A stretch of DNA of 64,000 nt from Alicyclobacillus mali NBRC 102425 (GTDB taxonomy: Bacteria; Bacillota; Bacilli; Alicyclobacillales; Alicyclobacillaceae), in the NCBI RefSeq assembly GCF_001570745.1, contig NZ_BCSG01000003.1, positions 181,955 to 245,954 of the forward strand. Direction: 5' to 3'. Positions 28,850 through 37,071 of this stretch are shown in pieces (position 1 is the first letter of the stretch; the number at the start of each line of letters is the position of its first letter). The position numbers and the translations under genes were made by a program. The notes below the pieces were generated by a model that was not told where the DNA came from, ran no database searches, and saw only the letters and a program-made list of their open reading frames with translations.

Positions 28850-29788
28850 TTGACGAACGCAGGTCGCTGGGTGTTGCGAATGGTCGTGGGCGTAGTGGTT
28901 CTCGCCATTCTAGCATTGATCGCCACGATGGCGATAGGATACGTGGTTGCAGAGAAGTTGACGCATCCCGCGCGCAAACCCATCTCCACGTCCCCTGCCG
29001 CGTATGGCCTGAAATACGAAAACATCCGCTTTCCGTCCCGCGTGGATCACCTGATGCTTTCTGGCTGGCTGATCCCCGCCGCGAGACCGACGGATCGCAT
29101 CGTGATTGAAGCGCACGGGTATCGGCAGAACCGCGCCCTGGATCACCCGGCGCTGCCGGTGGCCAAAGCGCTGCACGACGCCGGTTTTGCCGTGCTCATG
29201 TTCGATTTCCGCGACGAAGGCGAATCGCCCGGCACCGAGGTGACCGTCGGCGACTACGAGTTGCGGGACCTTCTCGGCGCCATCGACTACGCGCACAAGC
29301 TCGGCTACGACGAGGTCGGGCTCATCGGCTACTCGATGGGCGCGTCGACCGCGCTCGAGGCCACGGCGGCCGATCCGTCTGTGGACGCGACCGTCGCCGA
29401 TAGCCCGTTTGACGATCTCGAGACCTACCTGCAGCAAAATTTAAGCGTGTGGACCAACCTGCCCTCGTTCCCGTTCAACGGAGAGATTCTGTGGGAGGTC
29501 AAGCACCTGTTCGGCCTGGATCCGAACGCGGTCGATCCGCTGAAACAGCTCGCGTCGGCCAAGCCTCGCCCGATTCTCCTCATCGCGGGGACCGCCGACA
29601 CCACCATTCCGCCGGCGAACAGCGAGGCGCTGTACGACGAGTTGCATCGGCGCGATCCGGAGGATACGCTGTGGCTGGTTCCGGGAGCGAAACACGTGGG
29701 CGCGTACGATGTGGAGCCGAAGGCGTATGTGCATCATGTCGTCGACTTCTTCGAAGCGTACATGCCGGTGAACGTAACGTCGTCGTGA
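28850..29788 (+). CDS. Membrane-anchored alpha/beta hydrolase
   Basis: 312 residues. A single N-terminal membrane anchor (about 9-35) then an alpha/beta hydrolase fold: nucleophile Ser in GYSMGAS, acid Asp in GTADTTIP, catalytic His in GAKHVGAY. The oxyanion region EAHGYRQNR and FRDEGES fits the YqkD/FrsA-like esterase group. TTG start with GGATGAGG. Exported domain, probably facing the acidic exterior. Substrate unknown. Confidence 0.8.
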   Translation: MTNAGRWVLRMVVGVVVLAILALIATMAIGYVVAEKLTHPARKPISTSPAAYGLKYENIRFPSRVDHLMLSGWLIPAARPTDRIVIEAHGYRQNRALDHPALPVAKALHDAGFAVLMFDFRDEGESPGTEVTVGDYELRDLLGAIDYAHKLGYDEVGLIGYSMGASTALEATAADPSVDATVADSPFDDLETYLQQNLSVWTNLPSFPFNGEILWEVKHLFGLDPNAVDPLKQLASAKPRPILLIAGTADTTIPPANSEALYDELHRRDPEDTLWLVPGAKHVGAYDVEPKAYVHHVVDFFEAYMPVNVTSS

Positions 29789-29848
29789 CGCGGCCGCCTG
29801 CACGGAATGGCCCTGTGTGGCACGGCGCTGTATCAAAGGGTATGCTGT

Positions 29849-30286
29849 TCAGCGCTTTCGCGGGATCAGCCACGCGTTGTCGGCCTTGTCAAAACCGATA
29901 TGCGGGTAATACGACATCGCCGTCGGAGCCGCCAACAGAAGCAACATGACTTCATCCGACAGCGCTTCGCGCGTCATCTCCACCAGCCGCTTGCCAATCC
30001 CCTGCCGCTGGTACGCGCGGTCCACGGCGAGATCGGACAAGTAGCAGCAGAAGCAAAAATCTGTGAGCGATCTCGCCACACCCACCAGAAGTTCGCCGTC
30101 CCACGCGGTGACCATCAGATCCGCTGCGTGAGCCATGCGCTCCATGCGAGCGAGATCGTCAACAGGGCGCCGGATGCCTGAGCGGCGAAACACGTCGGCC
30201 AATTGGGGGCCGGAGACGGGACGCGTGGTGGAGTTTCGATGCTCATCCTGTGGCTCCTTTCCCGGACAGCAAGCTCGGCCTGTCAT
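29849..30286 (-). CDS. GNAT-family N-acetyltransferase
   Basis: 145 residues with the acetyl-CoA loop QRQGIGKRL and family stretches ADVFRRSGIRRPVDDLARM and LSDLAVDRAY. The only in-frame start is the ATG at 30286, overlapping the upstream stop (ATGA), which gives an unusual N terminus (MTGRACCPGK). The best SD in the area (AAAGGAG) instead serves an ATG at 30246 in a different frame. An N-terminal frameshift is therefore possible. Confidence 0.75.
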   Translation of the reverse strand: MTGRACCPGKEPQDEHRNSTTRPVSGPQLADVFRRSGIRRPVDDLARMERMAHAADLMVTAWDGELLVGVARSLTDFCFCCYLSDLAVDRAYQRQGIGKRLVEMTREALSDEVMLLLLAAPTAMSYYPHIGFDKADNAWLIPRKR

Positions 30287-30612
30287 GGCGCACGGTTGTA
30301 CGCTCCTTCGCCGTTCAATTTCGACAGCACAGCCGCGACCTTTTCGTCCATCGAATGATGGACGTCGCGGCGATCGTCGATTTTGATCACGGTCGACAGC
30401 CGCTTGGCGCCCATGGCCACGAGCGCCTCGTGCATCTCCTGAATTGCCGCAAAGATGGTACTCAAATCTCCCTCGATGGTCGTGAACATCGGATCCAGCC
30501 GATAGTTCAGTTCTGGATAGCGCGCGATCACGCGCTCAGCTTCCGCGACGAAGTGGCTCACGCTCGTCTCGCCCGTGCCGATGGGCGAAATGCTGACAGC
30601 GACCATGGCCAT
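30283..30612 (-). CDS. MTH1187-family thiamine-binding protein
   Basis: 109 residues of the UPF0045/MTH1187 family: MVAVSISPIGTGETSVSHFVAEAERVI in parts, ELNYRLDPMFTTIEGDL and KIDDR. Members such as B. subtilis YqgV bind thiamine-like ligands. ATG at 30612 after GGGAGGG. An extended -10 (TGATATCAT on the minus strand, 30667-30675) lies upstream. Followed by the GNAT gene. Confidence 0.85.
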   Translation of the reverse strand: MAMVAVSISPIGTGETSVSHFVAEAERVIARYPELNYRLDPMFTTIEGDLSTIFAAIQEMHEALVAMGAKRLSTVIKIDDRRDVHHSMDEKVAAVLSKLNGEGAYNRAP

Positions 30613-30666
30613 GCACAGTCCCTCCCATGCCCAACACGGCAATTCCCAAACACCAATGCTAAACTG

Positions 30667-30675
30667 ATGATATCA
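30667..30675 (-). promoter_or_regulatory. Extended -10 promoter of the thiamine-binding protein gene
   Basis: Minus strand TGATATCAT (TATCAT at 30667-30672 with TGn), inside the small palindrome CTGATGATATCAG. No good -35. Confidence 0.4.
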
Positions 30676-30819
30676 GAATCCGCGCGATGGGGGTTCTCCT
30701 CATCTGAACATTTCCGGAGCAACATCCCATCCGCCGCACACGCGCCGTTCGAGTGACTCGCTCGTCCATCTTGCCTAATATCCAATCCGTGGTGCGGTCT
30801 GGTGAAGGCTGGCCACACA

Positions 30820-30847
30820 TTGACGAATATCCGCAATATGGTACACT
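30820..30847 (+). promoter_or_regulatory. Promoter of the antisense (antitoxin) RNA
   Basis: TTGACG (30820-30825), 16-base spacer, TACACT (30842-30847) with a TGn extension. Predicted start near 30854, directly at the 3' end of the toxin transcript and reading towards it. No coding gene follows it on this strand. Confidence 0.65.
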
Positions 30848-30849
30848 TA

Positions 30850-30887
30850 AACTGAAAAGAGCGCCGGAGTTGCAGCCTCCGGCGCTC
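30850..30887 (-). terminator. Terminator of the toxin mRNA
   Basis: Eleven-base-pair perfect stem GAGCGCCGGAG (30859-30869)/CTCCGGCGCTC (30877-30887), followed on the minus strand by TTTTCAGTTT. Confidence 0.7.
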
Positions 30888-30990
30888 AGGCACCGACGCC
30901 TGGGCAGTGTCCCTGCCCGTCGCCATCGAACGTGATAGCTGTGAGCAGTGACCGCCCCGAGGCTGGGAGACCTGGGGGGCGGTCACTTGC
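30854..30990 (+). ncRNA. Putative antisense antitoxin RNA of a type I system
   Basis: Predicted transcript from the promoter at 30820-30847. It begins with the complement of the toxin mRNA terminator and runs into the 3' end of the toxin frame. It contains three stems: 30859-30887 (11 bp), 30902-30918 (GGGCAG/CTGCCC) and 30948-30986 (11 bp, GTGACCGCCCC with its complement). The 3' end is a guess. The opposed, 3'-overlapping layout is that of known toxin/antisense pairs in Bacillus (txpA/RatA, bsrG/SR4). Confidence 0.5.
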
Positions 30991-31087
30991 GCGTCAAGGC
31001 AAGAACCAGAGCCACAACAAGCGACAAGAGCGCAATCACAAACGACCCAAATTGGATCCCCAGTGACACCGCGTCCGCCACTGTCAT
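30983..31087 (-). CDS. Putative holin-like toxin peptide (type I toxin)
   Basis: 34-residue peptide MTVADAVSLGIQFG... that ends ALTRK: a short polar start, one hydrophobic helix and a basic end. This matches the putative holin-like toxin (Hol-Tox) peptides of Firmicutes, which start MTV.EA/DA.SL and insert in the membrane. ATG at 31087 with a strong GGGAGGGGG SD; a longer in-frame extension upstream lacks one. The SD lies inside a hairpin (31093-31128) that should hide it. The stop codon sits in a perfect 11-base-pair stem. Confidence 0.75.
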   Translation of the reverse strand: MTVADAVSLGIQFGSFVIALLSLVVALVLALTRK

Positions 31088-31092
31088 GGCCT

Positions 31093-31128
31093 CACCCCCT
31101 CCCGTTCCCGCGAGCGGGCAGGGAGTGA
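31093..31128 (-). promoter_or_regulatory. SD-sequestering hairpin in the toxin leader
   Basis: In the minus-strand mRNA, TCAC and CTCCC pair with GGGAG and GTGA around a CCCGC/GCGGG core. The 3' arm is the toxin SD itself. Hidden SDs are typical of type I toxin mRNAs. Confidence 0.55.
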
Positions 31129-31151
31129 CCCCCAAGGTGGTGCCCACCTGT

Positions 31152-31180
31152 AGCCTACCAAACTGGTTTCCATCCGTCAC
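31152..31180 (-). promoter_or_regulatory. Promoter of the holin-like toxin gene
   Basis: Minus strand GTGACG (31175-31180), 17-base spacer, TAGGCT (31152-31157) with TGn extension. It gives a leader of about 60 bases before the toxin ATG. Confidence 0.5.
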
Positions 31181-31313
31181 TGCACAAGTGAATCTTTCAT
31201 AACACGGTTAGGAGATGTCCGCAGGTCTTCTGGTCCTGTCGCAACTCGAGGGGCCGCACCCGAACGCAGATCCCCCTTGCTCTGTGAAGCGCTTTCGTTT
31301 ATGTTCAGTATAT

Positions 31314-31333
31314 CGATTTCGTAAATCGTTTAC
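31314..31333. promoter_or_regulatory. Overlapping palindromes upstream of the transporter/gluconokinase operon
   Basis: CGATTTcgtAAATCG (31314-31328) and GTAAAtcgTTTAC (31321-31333) overlap each other. A third near-palindrome GAAGCGCTTTC is at 31286-31296. These look like operator half-sites for a sugar-acid regulator, about 100 bases before the MFS start. Confidence 0.5.
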
Positions 31334-31425
31334 TTTCTTTACCGCTCCAGCACTGCGCTCCCTTGTTGGCTTCGGGCATGCCGCGCGCTGGAGTCGGCTA
31401 TCCTGACTTGCAAGGGGGATTACTC

Positions 31426-32685
31426 GTGAAGCGCTGGTGGATTGGCCTGCTCATTGGCCTCGGCGTGCTCATCAACTACTTCGACCGAACCAATCTGTCG
31501 GTCGCAGCAACGCCCATCTCGAACTTATATCATCTGTCCGACGCCCAGATGGGCATCATCCTGTCGGCTTTCGGATGGTCGTACGCGGCCTTCCAGATTC
31601 CCGTCGGCGCCTTGCTCGACAAGATCGGCGTGAAGTGGCTAAATCGCCTCGCGACCATCCTCTGGTCCATCGCCACGTTCATGACGGCCATCGTAAGCGG
31701 CATGGGACTCATCATCCTCTCTCGCGTGCTGCTCGGCGTCGCGGAAGCGCCCGCCTTCCCTGCGGCATCCAAGGCGACGGGCTACTGGTTTCCCGTGCGC
31801 GAGCGCGGCGTGGCCACCTCGCTGTTCGACGCGGCGGCCAAGTTCTCCAACGTCATCGGAACGCCGCTCGTCGCATGGGCGGTGACCACATGGGGCTGGA
31901 AAGGCGGTTTCTGGCTCACAGGTGTGCTCAGCCTCGTGTACGCAGCCTTGTACTGGGCCTTTTATCGCGATCCGCACGAAACCCGGCTCTCCCAGGAAGA
32001 GGCCGAGCTGTTGCGCGAGGGCGGCGCGCAGCAGGCTGGCGAGGCGGAGGCCGGGATCGGCAAGAGCCTCGCATACCTGCTTCGCCAGCGCAAGGTCTGG
32101 GGGCTGACGCTTGGGTTTGCGGCCTACGGCTACTCGTTTTACCTGTTCCTCACATGGTTGCCGAGTTACCTCGTCAAAGAGATGCACATGACGGTGCTGA
32201 AATCGGGCTGGTACACCGCTGGGCCGTGGCTCGTGGCCACCATCACCGATCTCGTCATCGGCGGTTGGTTGGTGGATCGCCTGATTCAGCGTGGGCACGA
32301 CGTCACGCGCGTCCGCAAGACCGTGCTTGTCGTCGGCATGATCTTCGGCCTTGCCGTCATTCCGGCCGCGTTCACGCACAACCCGAACACGGCGGTCATC
32401 TTCATCGCCATCGCGCTTGGAGGCCTGGCGTTTTCGGCGCCGGTCGGCTGGAGCATCCCGTCGCTCATCGCGCCGAAGGGCACCGTGGGGCTCGTGGGCA
32501 GCATCATGAATTTCGTCAACAACCTGATGAGCATCGTCGCGCCCATCGTCACGGGGTTTGTGGTGCAGAGGACGGGATCGTTCGAATCCGCGTTTGTCAT
32601 CGCGGGCGTGGTGCTGTTGCTTGGCATCTTGTTCTACGTGTTCATGCTCGGTAAGATTGAGCCGATTCCGGATCCGAAGGTGTGA
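31426..32685 (+). CDS. MFS transporter, anion:cation symporter (sugar-acid) family
   Basis: 419 residues and about 12 membrane helices. The N terminus INYFDRTNLSVAATP is the hallmark of the ACS family, which carries hexonates, hexuronates and related organic anions. GTG at 31426 with AAGGGGG. The gene runs into the gluconokinase gene with overlapping stop and start, so gluconate or a related hexonate is the likely substrate (inference). Confidence 0.88.
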   Translation: MKRWWIGLLIGLGVLINYFDRTNLSVAATPISNLYHLSDAQMGIILSAFGWSYAAFQIPVGALLDKIGVKWLNRLATILWSIATFMTAIVSGMGLIILSRVLLGVAEAPAFPAASKATGYWFPVRERGVATSLFDAAAKFSNVIGTPLVAWAVTTWGWKGGFWLTGVLSLVYAALYWAFYRDPHETRLSQEEAELLREGGAQQAGEAEAGIGKSLAYLLRQRKVWGLTLGFAAYGYSFYLFLTWLPSYLVKEMHMTVLKSGWYTAGPWLVATITDLVIGGWLVDRLIQRGHDVTRVRKTVLVVGMIFGLAVIPAAFTHNPNTAVIFIAIALGGLAFSAPVGWSIPSLIAPKGTVGLVGSIMNFVNNLMSIVAPIVTGFVVQRTGSFESAFVIAGVVLLLGILFYVFMLGKIEPIPDPKV

Positions 32686-34145
32686 CTGCGGTGAATCGTC
32701 GAGATACCTGTATCGTGGGCCTGGATTTGGGTACCACGTCCATCAAAGCGGTCGCGTATACACCGGCTGGCGAGCTTCTCGCCAGCCGTTCGGCTGTCGT
32801 GAAGACGGAGACCGGCGCGGACGGACGCGCGGTGCAGAACCCGGACGACGTGGCGGATGCGGCGATGGCGGTGCTGGGCCATCTGGCGGCCGAGATCGCG
32901 CAGAAGGAGGGGCGCATCGCGGCGCTCGGCATGTCGGCTGCCATGCACAGCCTCGTGGCGCTGGACCCTCGCGACGAGCCGCTCATGCCGGCCATGACGT
33001 GGATGGACGCGCGGCCCGCCGAGGTGGCGCAAGCGCTCTGGGCGTCGCCGGACGGCCCGCGGCTCTATGCGCGGACGGGCACGCCGATTCACGCCATGGC
33101 GCCGGTTTGCAAACTGGCGTGGCTGCGCCGGGAGAGGCCGGACGTGTTTGCAAGAGCCCGGCGCTTCGTCTCCCTCAAGGAGTACGTGTGGCACCGCCTG
33201 TTTGGCGAGTGGGTGTGCGATCCGGCCATCGCCTCGGCCACGGGCTTGTTCGACGTGCAGAGGCTCGACTGGGATCCGGATGCACTCGAGTTCGCGGGCG
33301 TCCACGCCGACCAACTGAGCCGCGTGGTGCCCTCCGACTGGAGCCAGCCGCTTGCGTCCTGCCGCCTTGCCCCCCGCCTGCCGCTCGCAGAGGGCGCACA
33401 GGCGGTCGTCGGCGGATCGGACGGCGTATTGGCCACCTTGGCAGCGGGCGCCAAGGAGCGCGAGATGCTCGTGGCGACCGTCGGCACGAGCCTCGCCGTG
33501 CGCGCCGCAAGCCGCAGGCCGGTGACGAACGCCAGCCTGCGCACGTTCTGCTATGCCCTCGGCGAGGGTGAATACGTGCTCGGCGCACCGAGCAACGCGG
33601 GCGGGATTGTCATCGATTGGCTCGTGCAGACGCTGTTGGGCCACCCGGGGGAGATTGAGCAACTGCTTGCTGCGGCAGGCGATGTTCAGGTGGACGACCT
33701 CTTCGCGCTGCCGTATGTGGCGGGCGAGCGCGCGCCGTTTTGGGACGAGGGCATGTCGGCGGCATGGGTGGGCCTGCGCCTGCACCACGGCCCGCCGCAC
33801 ATGGTGCGCGCGGCGGTCGAAGGGGTCTTGTTTCACACGCGCTGGCTGGTCGAGGAGATGCTCGGCCTCGCCGAGGGAGCGCGCGGCGTGATGCTCGCGG
33901 GCAGGCTGTTTGAACAGCCCTGGATTGCCGAGTCAGCCGCAGCGCTTTTGCCCGTGCCCGTTTGGATGCAGGCAGACGCGGACGGTGCCGCCTACGGCGC
34001 AGCGATGATGGCAGGGCGGCGCGTAGGCGTGGACCTGCCGATGCTCGCTGTGATGCCGGGGCCGCAAGCGCAGGCGGTTGCGCGCGCGGATCTGGAGCGG
34101 CGGTACGCCACCTGGCGAGAACTCGTCGAGAAGCTTCGCGCGTGA
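32682..34145 (+). CDS. gntK: Gluconokinase, FGGY family
   Basis: 487-residue carbohydrate kinase with the two actin-like domains: VGLDLGTTSIKAV at the N terminus and GGSDGVLATL, ATVGTSLAVR, GAPSNAGG further on. MSAAMHSLVALD and RTGTPIHAMAPVCKLAWL match FGGY gluconokinases rather than xylulokinases. GTG at 32682 overlaps the transporter stop; GTG 32691 is an alternative. Phosphorylates gluconate to 6-phosphogluconate, the substrate of the Gnd-type enzyme encoded at 55982. Confidence 0.85.
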   Translation: MTAVNRRDTCIVGLDLGTTSIKAVAYTPAGELLASRSAVVKTETGADGRAVQNPDDVADAAMAVLGHLAAEIAQKEGRIAALGMSAAMHSLVALDPRDEPLMPAMTWMDARPAEVAQALWASPDGPRLYARTGTPIHAMAPVCKLAWLRRERPDVFARARRFVSLKEYVWHRLFGEWVCDPAIASATGLFDVQRLDWDPDALEFAGVHADQLSRVVPSDWSQPLASCRLAPRLPLAEGAQAVVGGSDGVLATLAAGAKEREMLVATVGTSLAVRAASRRPVTNASLRTFCYALGEGEYVLGAPSNAGGIVIDWLVQTLLGHPGEIEQLLAAAGDVQVDDLFALPYVAGERAPFWDEGMSAAWVGLRLHHGPPHMVRAAVEGVLFHTRWLVEEMLGLAEGARGVMLAGRLFEQPWIAESAAALLPVPVWMQADADGAAYGAAMMAGRRVGVDLPMLAVMPGPQAQAVARADLERRYATWRELVEKLRA

Positions 34146-34204
34146 GGGCAAAGGATGGCCCGAGCGGTGCAAGCCGATGAGCGATGCACGGCACCTGACA
34201 TCAC

Positions 34205-34236
34205 GGGGCCGAGGTCTGCAAAACCTCGGTCGCCCC
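34205..34236 (+). terminator. Hairpin after gntK
   Basis: Stem GGGGCCGAGGT / ACCTCGG + CCCC, 60 bases past the stop. The T-tract is only CTTGG. Confidence 0.4.
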
Positions 34237-34281
34237 TTGGCAGGACAAAGCCTCAGGCCGCGCCATCCGCGGGCACAAAGA

Positions 34282-34992
34282 TTAAGACCCCGCGACGGGC
34301 GGATTCAAAATGTGATCCGCAAACTCCCCCGCCATGGGAACGCCCGACTTCCGGATTTCCGCTGCGGCACGCTCGAAGTCGTACAGCGTCTCCCGGAGTT
34401 CGATCTCGGGGCCGATGAGCGCCCAGCACGCGCCCCGCGCTGCGTTCGGAAGGCCGACGCTGCCCGCGTTCACGATGCGCTTGCCCGCCACCATCCGGTC
34501 AAACTGGACGTGCGTGTGCCCACAGACGATGATGGGCTCGCGCACATGGGCCACCATGGGCAGGATCTCCGCTTCTGGCGTGTCCCGCCGAATGGCCTCC
34601 TCGTCACTTCTCGGCGATCCATGGACGAAGAGTAGGTCGCCGAGCCCCTCCACATGAAGCGTCACGTGAGCCTTCTGACTGAGCAAGAACGCGCGTTGAT
34701 CAGGCGTGAGCTGGTCATGACACCAGGCGTTCACGTCCGCAATCCAGCCCCGCACCCCTTGCTCCACGCCGTGGCGCTCGGCGACCTCCCGGTCGGTGTT
34801 GCCGCGGACGAAAGAAACGGCTCCGCCGAGCGACATCACCCGTTCCAATACCCGCCAGGGCTGCGGCCCGAAGGCGAGATCGCCCCCAAACACCAACGCG
34901 TCTGCGCCGGCGCGCTCGACCTCTTGGAGCACCGCGTCCAAGGCAGCCAGGTTCCCGTGGATGTCATACAAAGCCGCGACTCGAGCGGGCAT
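34282..34992 (-). CDS. Calcineurin-like metallophosphoesterase (YfcE/DUF2437 type)
   Basis: 236 residues with the phosphoesterase signatures in order: LYDIHGN, GGDLAFGP, VRGNTD, and GHTHVQF. Two-metal phosphodiesterase or phosphatase of unknown substrate, cytosolic. ATG with CGGAGGG. Convergent with gntK. Confidence 0.88.
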   Translation of the reverse strand: MPARVAALYDIHGNLAALDAVLQEVERAGADALVFGGDLAFGPQPWRVLERVMSLGGAVSFVRGNTDREVAERHGVEQGVRGWIADVNAWCHDQLTPDQRAFLLSQKAHVTLHVEGLGDLLFVHGSPRSDEEAIRRDTPEAEILPMVAHVREPIIVCGHTHVQFDRMVAGKRIVNAGSVGLPNAARGACWALIGPEIELRETLYDFERAAAEIRKSGVPMAGEFADHILNPPVAGS

Positions 34993-35409
34993 GAAAAACC
35001 CTCCGTTCCGGGGCGAAACAGCTCCGCGCTCTCACGCGTTCAGCCCTCCGTTGGACATCGCCAACCCTTCGCTTGAATCATCATAACTGTTTGACGCATG
35101 CAACGCACCCCTGTTTCGATACGCGCCTCATGGAATTCTGACCTACGTCGCTCGCCACGCTCAAGCTTCATCATGAACTCGTTGGCCCATTGTTCCCCAT
35201 CGAATTGCACTTGACTTTCCCATACAACTGTGCGAATCTACAGGCGGCAGGTAAAATGTTCATCTCCCACTGGCCGGAGCCCCATGCTCCGTTCCCCGAG
35301 CATCGGCACGGTGCTCACGTGAAGGTGGAACGTGCATGCAAAACCGGCATCGAATCCTCCATAGGACAACCTCGCATCCCAGTCTGCGCTTGTCGCGACG
35401 GGAGGGTGT
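34993..35409. other. Gene-free stretch upstream of the carotenoid operon
   Basis: 417 bases without a convincing gene. It must hold promoters for the phosphoesterase (minus) and the carotenoid operon (plus). The best plus-strand candidate is TTGACT (35211-35216), 17-base spacer, GAATCT (35234-35239), which is weak. No palindromic operator was seen. Confidence 0.45.
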
Positions 35410-37005
35410 ATGATGCGCTCTCGTCCGATACGCTCCGTGGCCGTTGTAGGCGCAGGCATGGGTGGCCTCACTGCGTCCCTTTATCTGGCTCAGCGCGGCC
35501 ACGAAGTCTTTCTCCTCGAACGAGCGAAATACCCGGGCGGGACGGCCGGCTTCTACACAAAGCGCGGTAGGGTGTATCCGACCGGCGCCACGCTGACATT
35601 CGGGCTTGAACCCGGAGGTCTGTTTGCGTCCATCCTGCAAGAGGTGGGCGTGCACCTTCCGCTCTACTCCGTGAACCACGTGATGGACGTCCGATTGCCG
35701 GATCGGAACGTTCCGGTGGTCGCGTCCAGAGCGGAATGGTTGGCAGCGCTGAAGACTTCTTTCCCCGAACGCGCCTCCCAGGTGGTCCGCTTCTGGCGCG
35801 CCGTGGAGAAGACCGCGCAAGCTGCCTATCTGTTTGCGAAGGCCCGAGCGGCACTGCCTGTTCAGGCTCGGGAAGACTTCCTGCACATTCTGGCCACGAT
35901 GGTCGCGAACAAATCCATGCTCGGCTTCGGTGTCCAACGCCTGCGAGCGACCGTTGCCGACGCACTGCGAGAGTTCCATCTCGACGACTATGGCCCGTTT
36001 CGCCTCTTCATCGATGCGCAGCTGTTCGACGCGGTTCAGACCACGAGCGAGTGGGCCGCATGGCTTCCGTCGTGTCTCGCGCTGGATATCTACCGATACG
36101 GCGTGTGGCTTCCTCAGGGCGGCGTGCCAGCCTTGGCGGCGGCCATGGCGGATCGGGCGCGCACGCTGGGTGTCCATGTGCTGTTTTCGAACACCGTGAC
36201 GGACGCCACCTATTCCCACGCGTCGAACCAATGGTGCCTGAGGACGAATCGCGGACACGAATTGTGTGTCGACGCCGTTGTCAACGCGACGGGAACGCGC
36301 GTGACGGCGCAGACCGACGAACCGGTGAGTGGGGACACCTCAGCATCGCAGGCGAGCGGAGCCCAGTGGGGCGCAGTTCGGGTCGACGCGCTGATGAGCG
36401 GACAGGGCGTTCAAGAAGCGTGGTTTCACCGGGATGACCTCCGTGCACCTTTCGCCATTCAAATCGCGGACGACGCTGGTTTGGACGCCCCTGATGAACG
36501 GCCATGTGGTCCCCTTTACATCACGTTTCATCCGGGAGAGGCAGCGGAAGGCGACTCTGGCGCACCTGCTGGCGATCACGCCATCCGCATCACGGTCAGT
36601 GCCCACACCCGCCCTCATGACTGGCTGAACCTCCCAAAGGCGATGTATCACGAGCTCAAGCAGCGGTATTTGCAAGACATGTTCGAGCGCATCGACCGGC
36701 GTCTGCCCCACTTTTCGGAGCACATGGTCACGTGCTCGATGGGCACGCCGCTCACGTACGCGCGCTATTTGAACAAGGCTTGGGTTGGCGGCGTGCCGCT
36801 CACCGTTGCCAACGCCATCAGCCAGCCGAGAGGTCCGAAGACATCTTGGCCGCGCTGGTACTTGGCGGGAGACACGGTGTTCCCGGGCCCCGGTATGCTG
36901 TCCGCAGCCTTGAGCGGCTTTTTTGCCGCGCGCTCCATTGATCCGCGGATCGGTCAACGGGCGTACAAGGTGGACGAATCAGCCAATTCGCTCGTCAGGC
37001 GCTGA
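35410..37005 (+). CDS. CrtI/CrtN-like FAD-dependent carotenoid oxidoreductase
   Basis: 531 residues. N-terminal dinucleotide motif VAVVGAGMGGLTASLYLAQRG, then ERAKYPGGTAGFYTKRG, and a C-terminal FAD-binding segment YLAGDTVFPGPGMLSAALSG typical of phytoene-desaturase-like enzymes. It is clearly a paralogue of the CrtI at 39747, not a duplicate. Likely roles are a further desaturation, a ketolase or retinol-saturase-like step, or trimming of the carotenoid end; sequence alone does not decide. ATG after GGGAGGG. First gene of the carotenoid block. Confidence 0.8.
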   Translation: MMRSRPIRSVAVVGAGMGGLTASLYLAQRGHEVFLLERAKYPGGTAGFYTKRGRVYPTGATLTFGLEPGGLFASILQEVGVHLPLYSVNHVMDVRLPDRNVPVVASRAEWLAALKTSFPERASQVVRFWRAVEKTAQAAYLFAKARAALPVQAREDFLHILATMVANKSMLGFGVQRLRATVADALREFHLDDYGPFRLFIDAQLFDAVQTTSEWAAWLPSCLALDIYRYGVWLPQGGVPALAAAMADRARTLGVHVLFSNTVTDATYSHASNQWCLRTNRGHELCVDAVVNATGTRVTAQTDEPVSGDTSASQASGAQWGAVRVDALMSGQGVQEAWFHRDDLRAPFAIQIADDAGLDAPDERPCGPLYITFHPGEAAEGDSGAPAGDHAIRITVSAHTRPHDWLNLPKAMYHELKQRYLQDMFERIDRRLPHFSEHMVTCSMGTPLTYARYLNKAWVGGVPLTVANAISQPRGPKTSWPRWYLAGDTVFPGPGMLSAALSGFFAARSIDPRIGQRAYKVDESANSLVRR

Positions 37006-37071
37006 GGACGCGATCGTCAAGCGCGGAAGATGGGACACGGACCTTTCATACCCCAGCGAGGAGGAAGACCT

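Noticed and set aside
31284..31299. Possible catabolite-responsive (cre) site before the MFS gene
   Set aside because: TGTGAAGCGCTTTCGT needs at least three mismatches to the cre consensus; kept only as a palindrome of unknown role.
35190..35570. A plus-strand frame before the carotenoid operon
   Set aside because: Overlaps the CrtI-like gene start in another frame, lacks an SD and gives a His/Arg-rich translation without family features.
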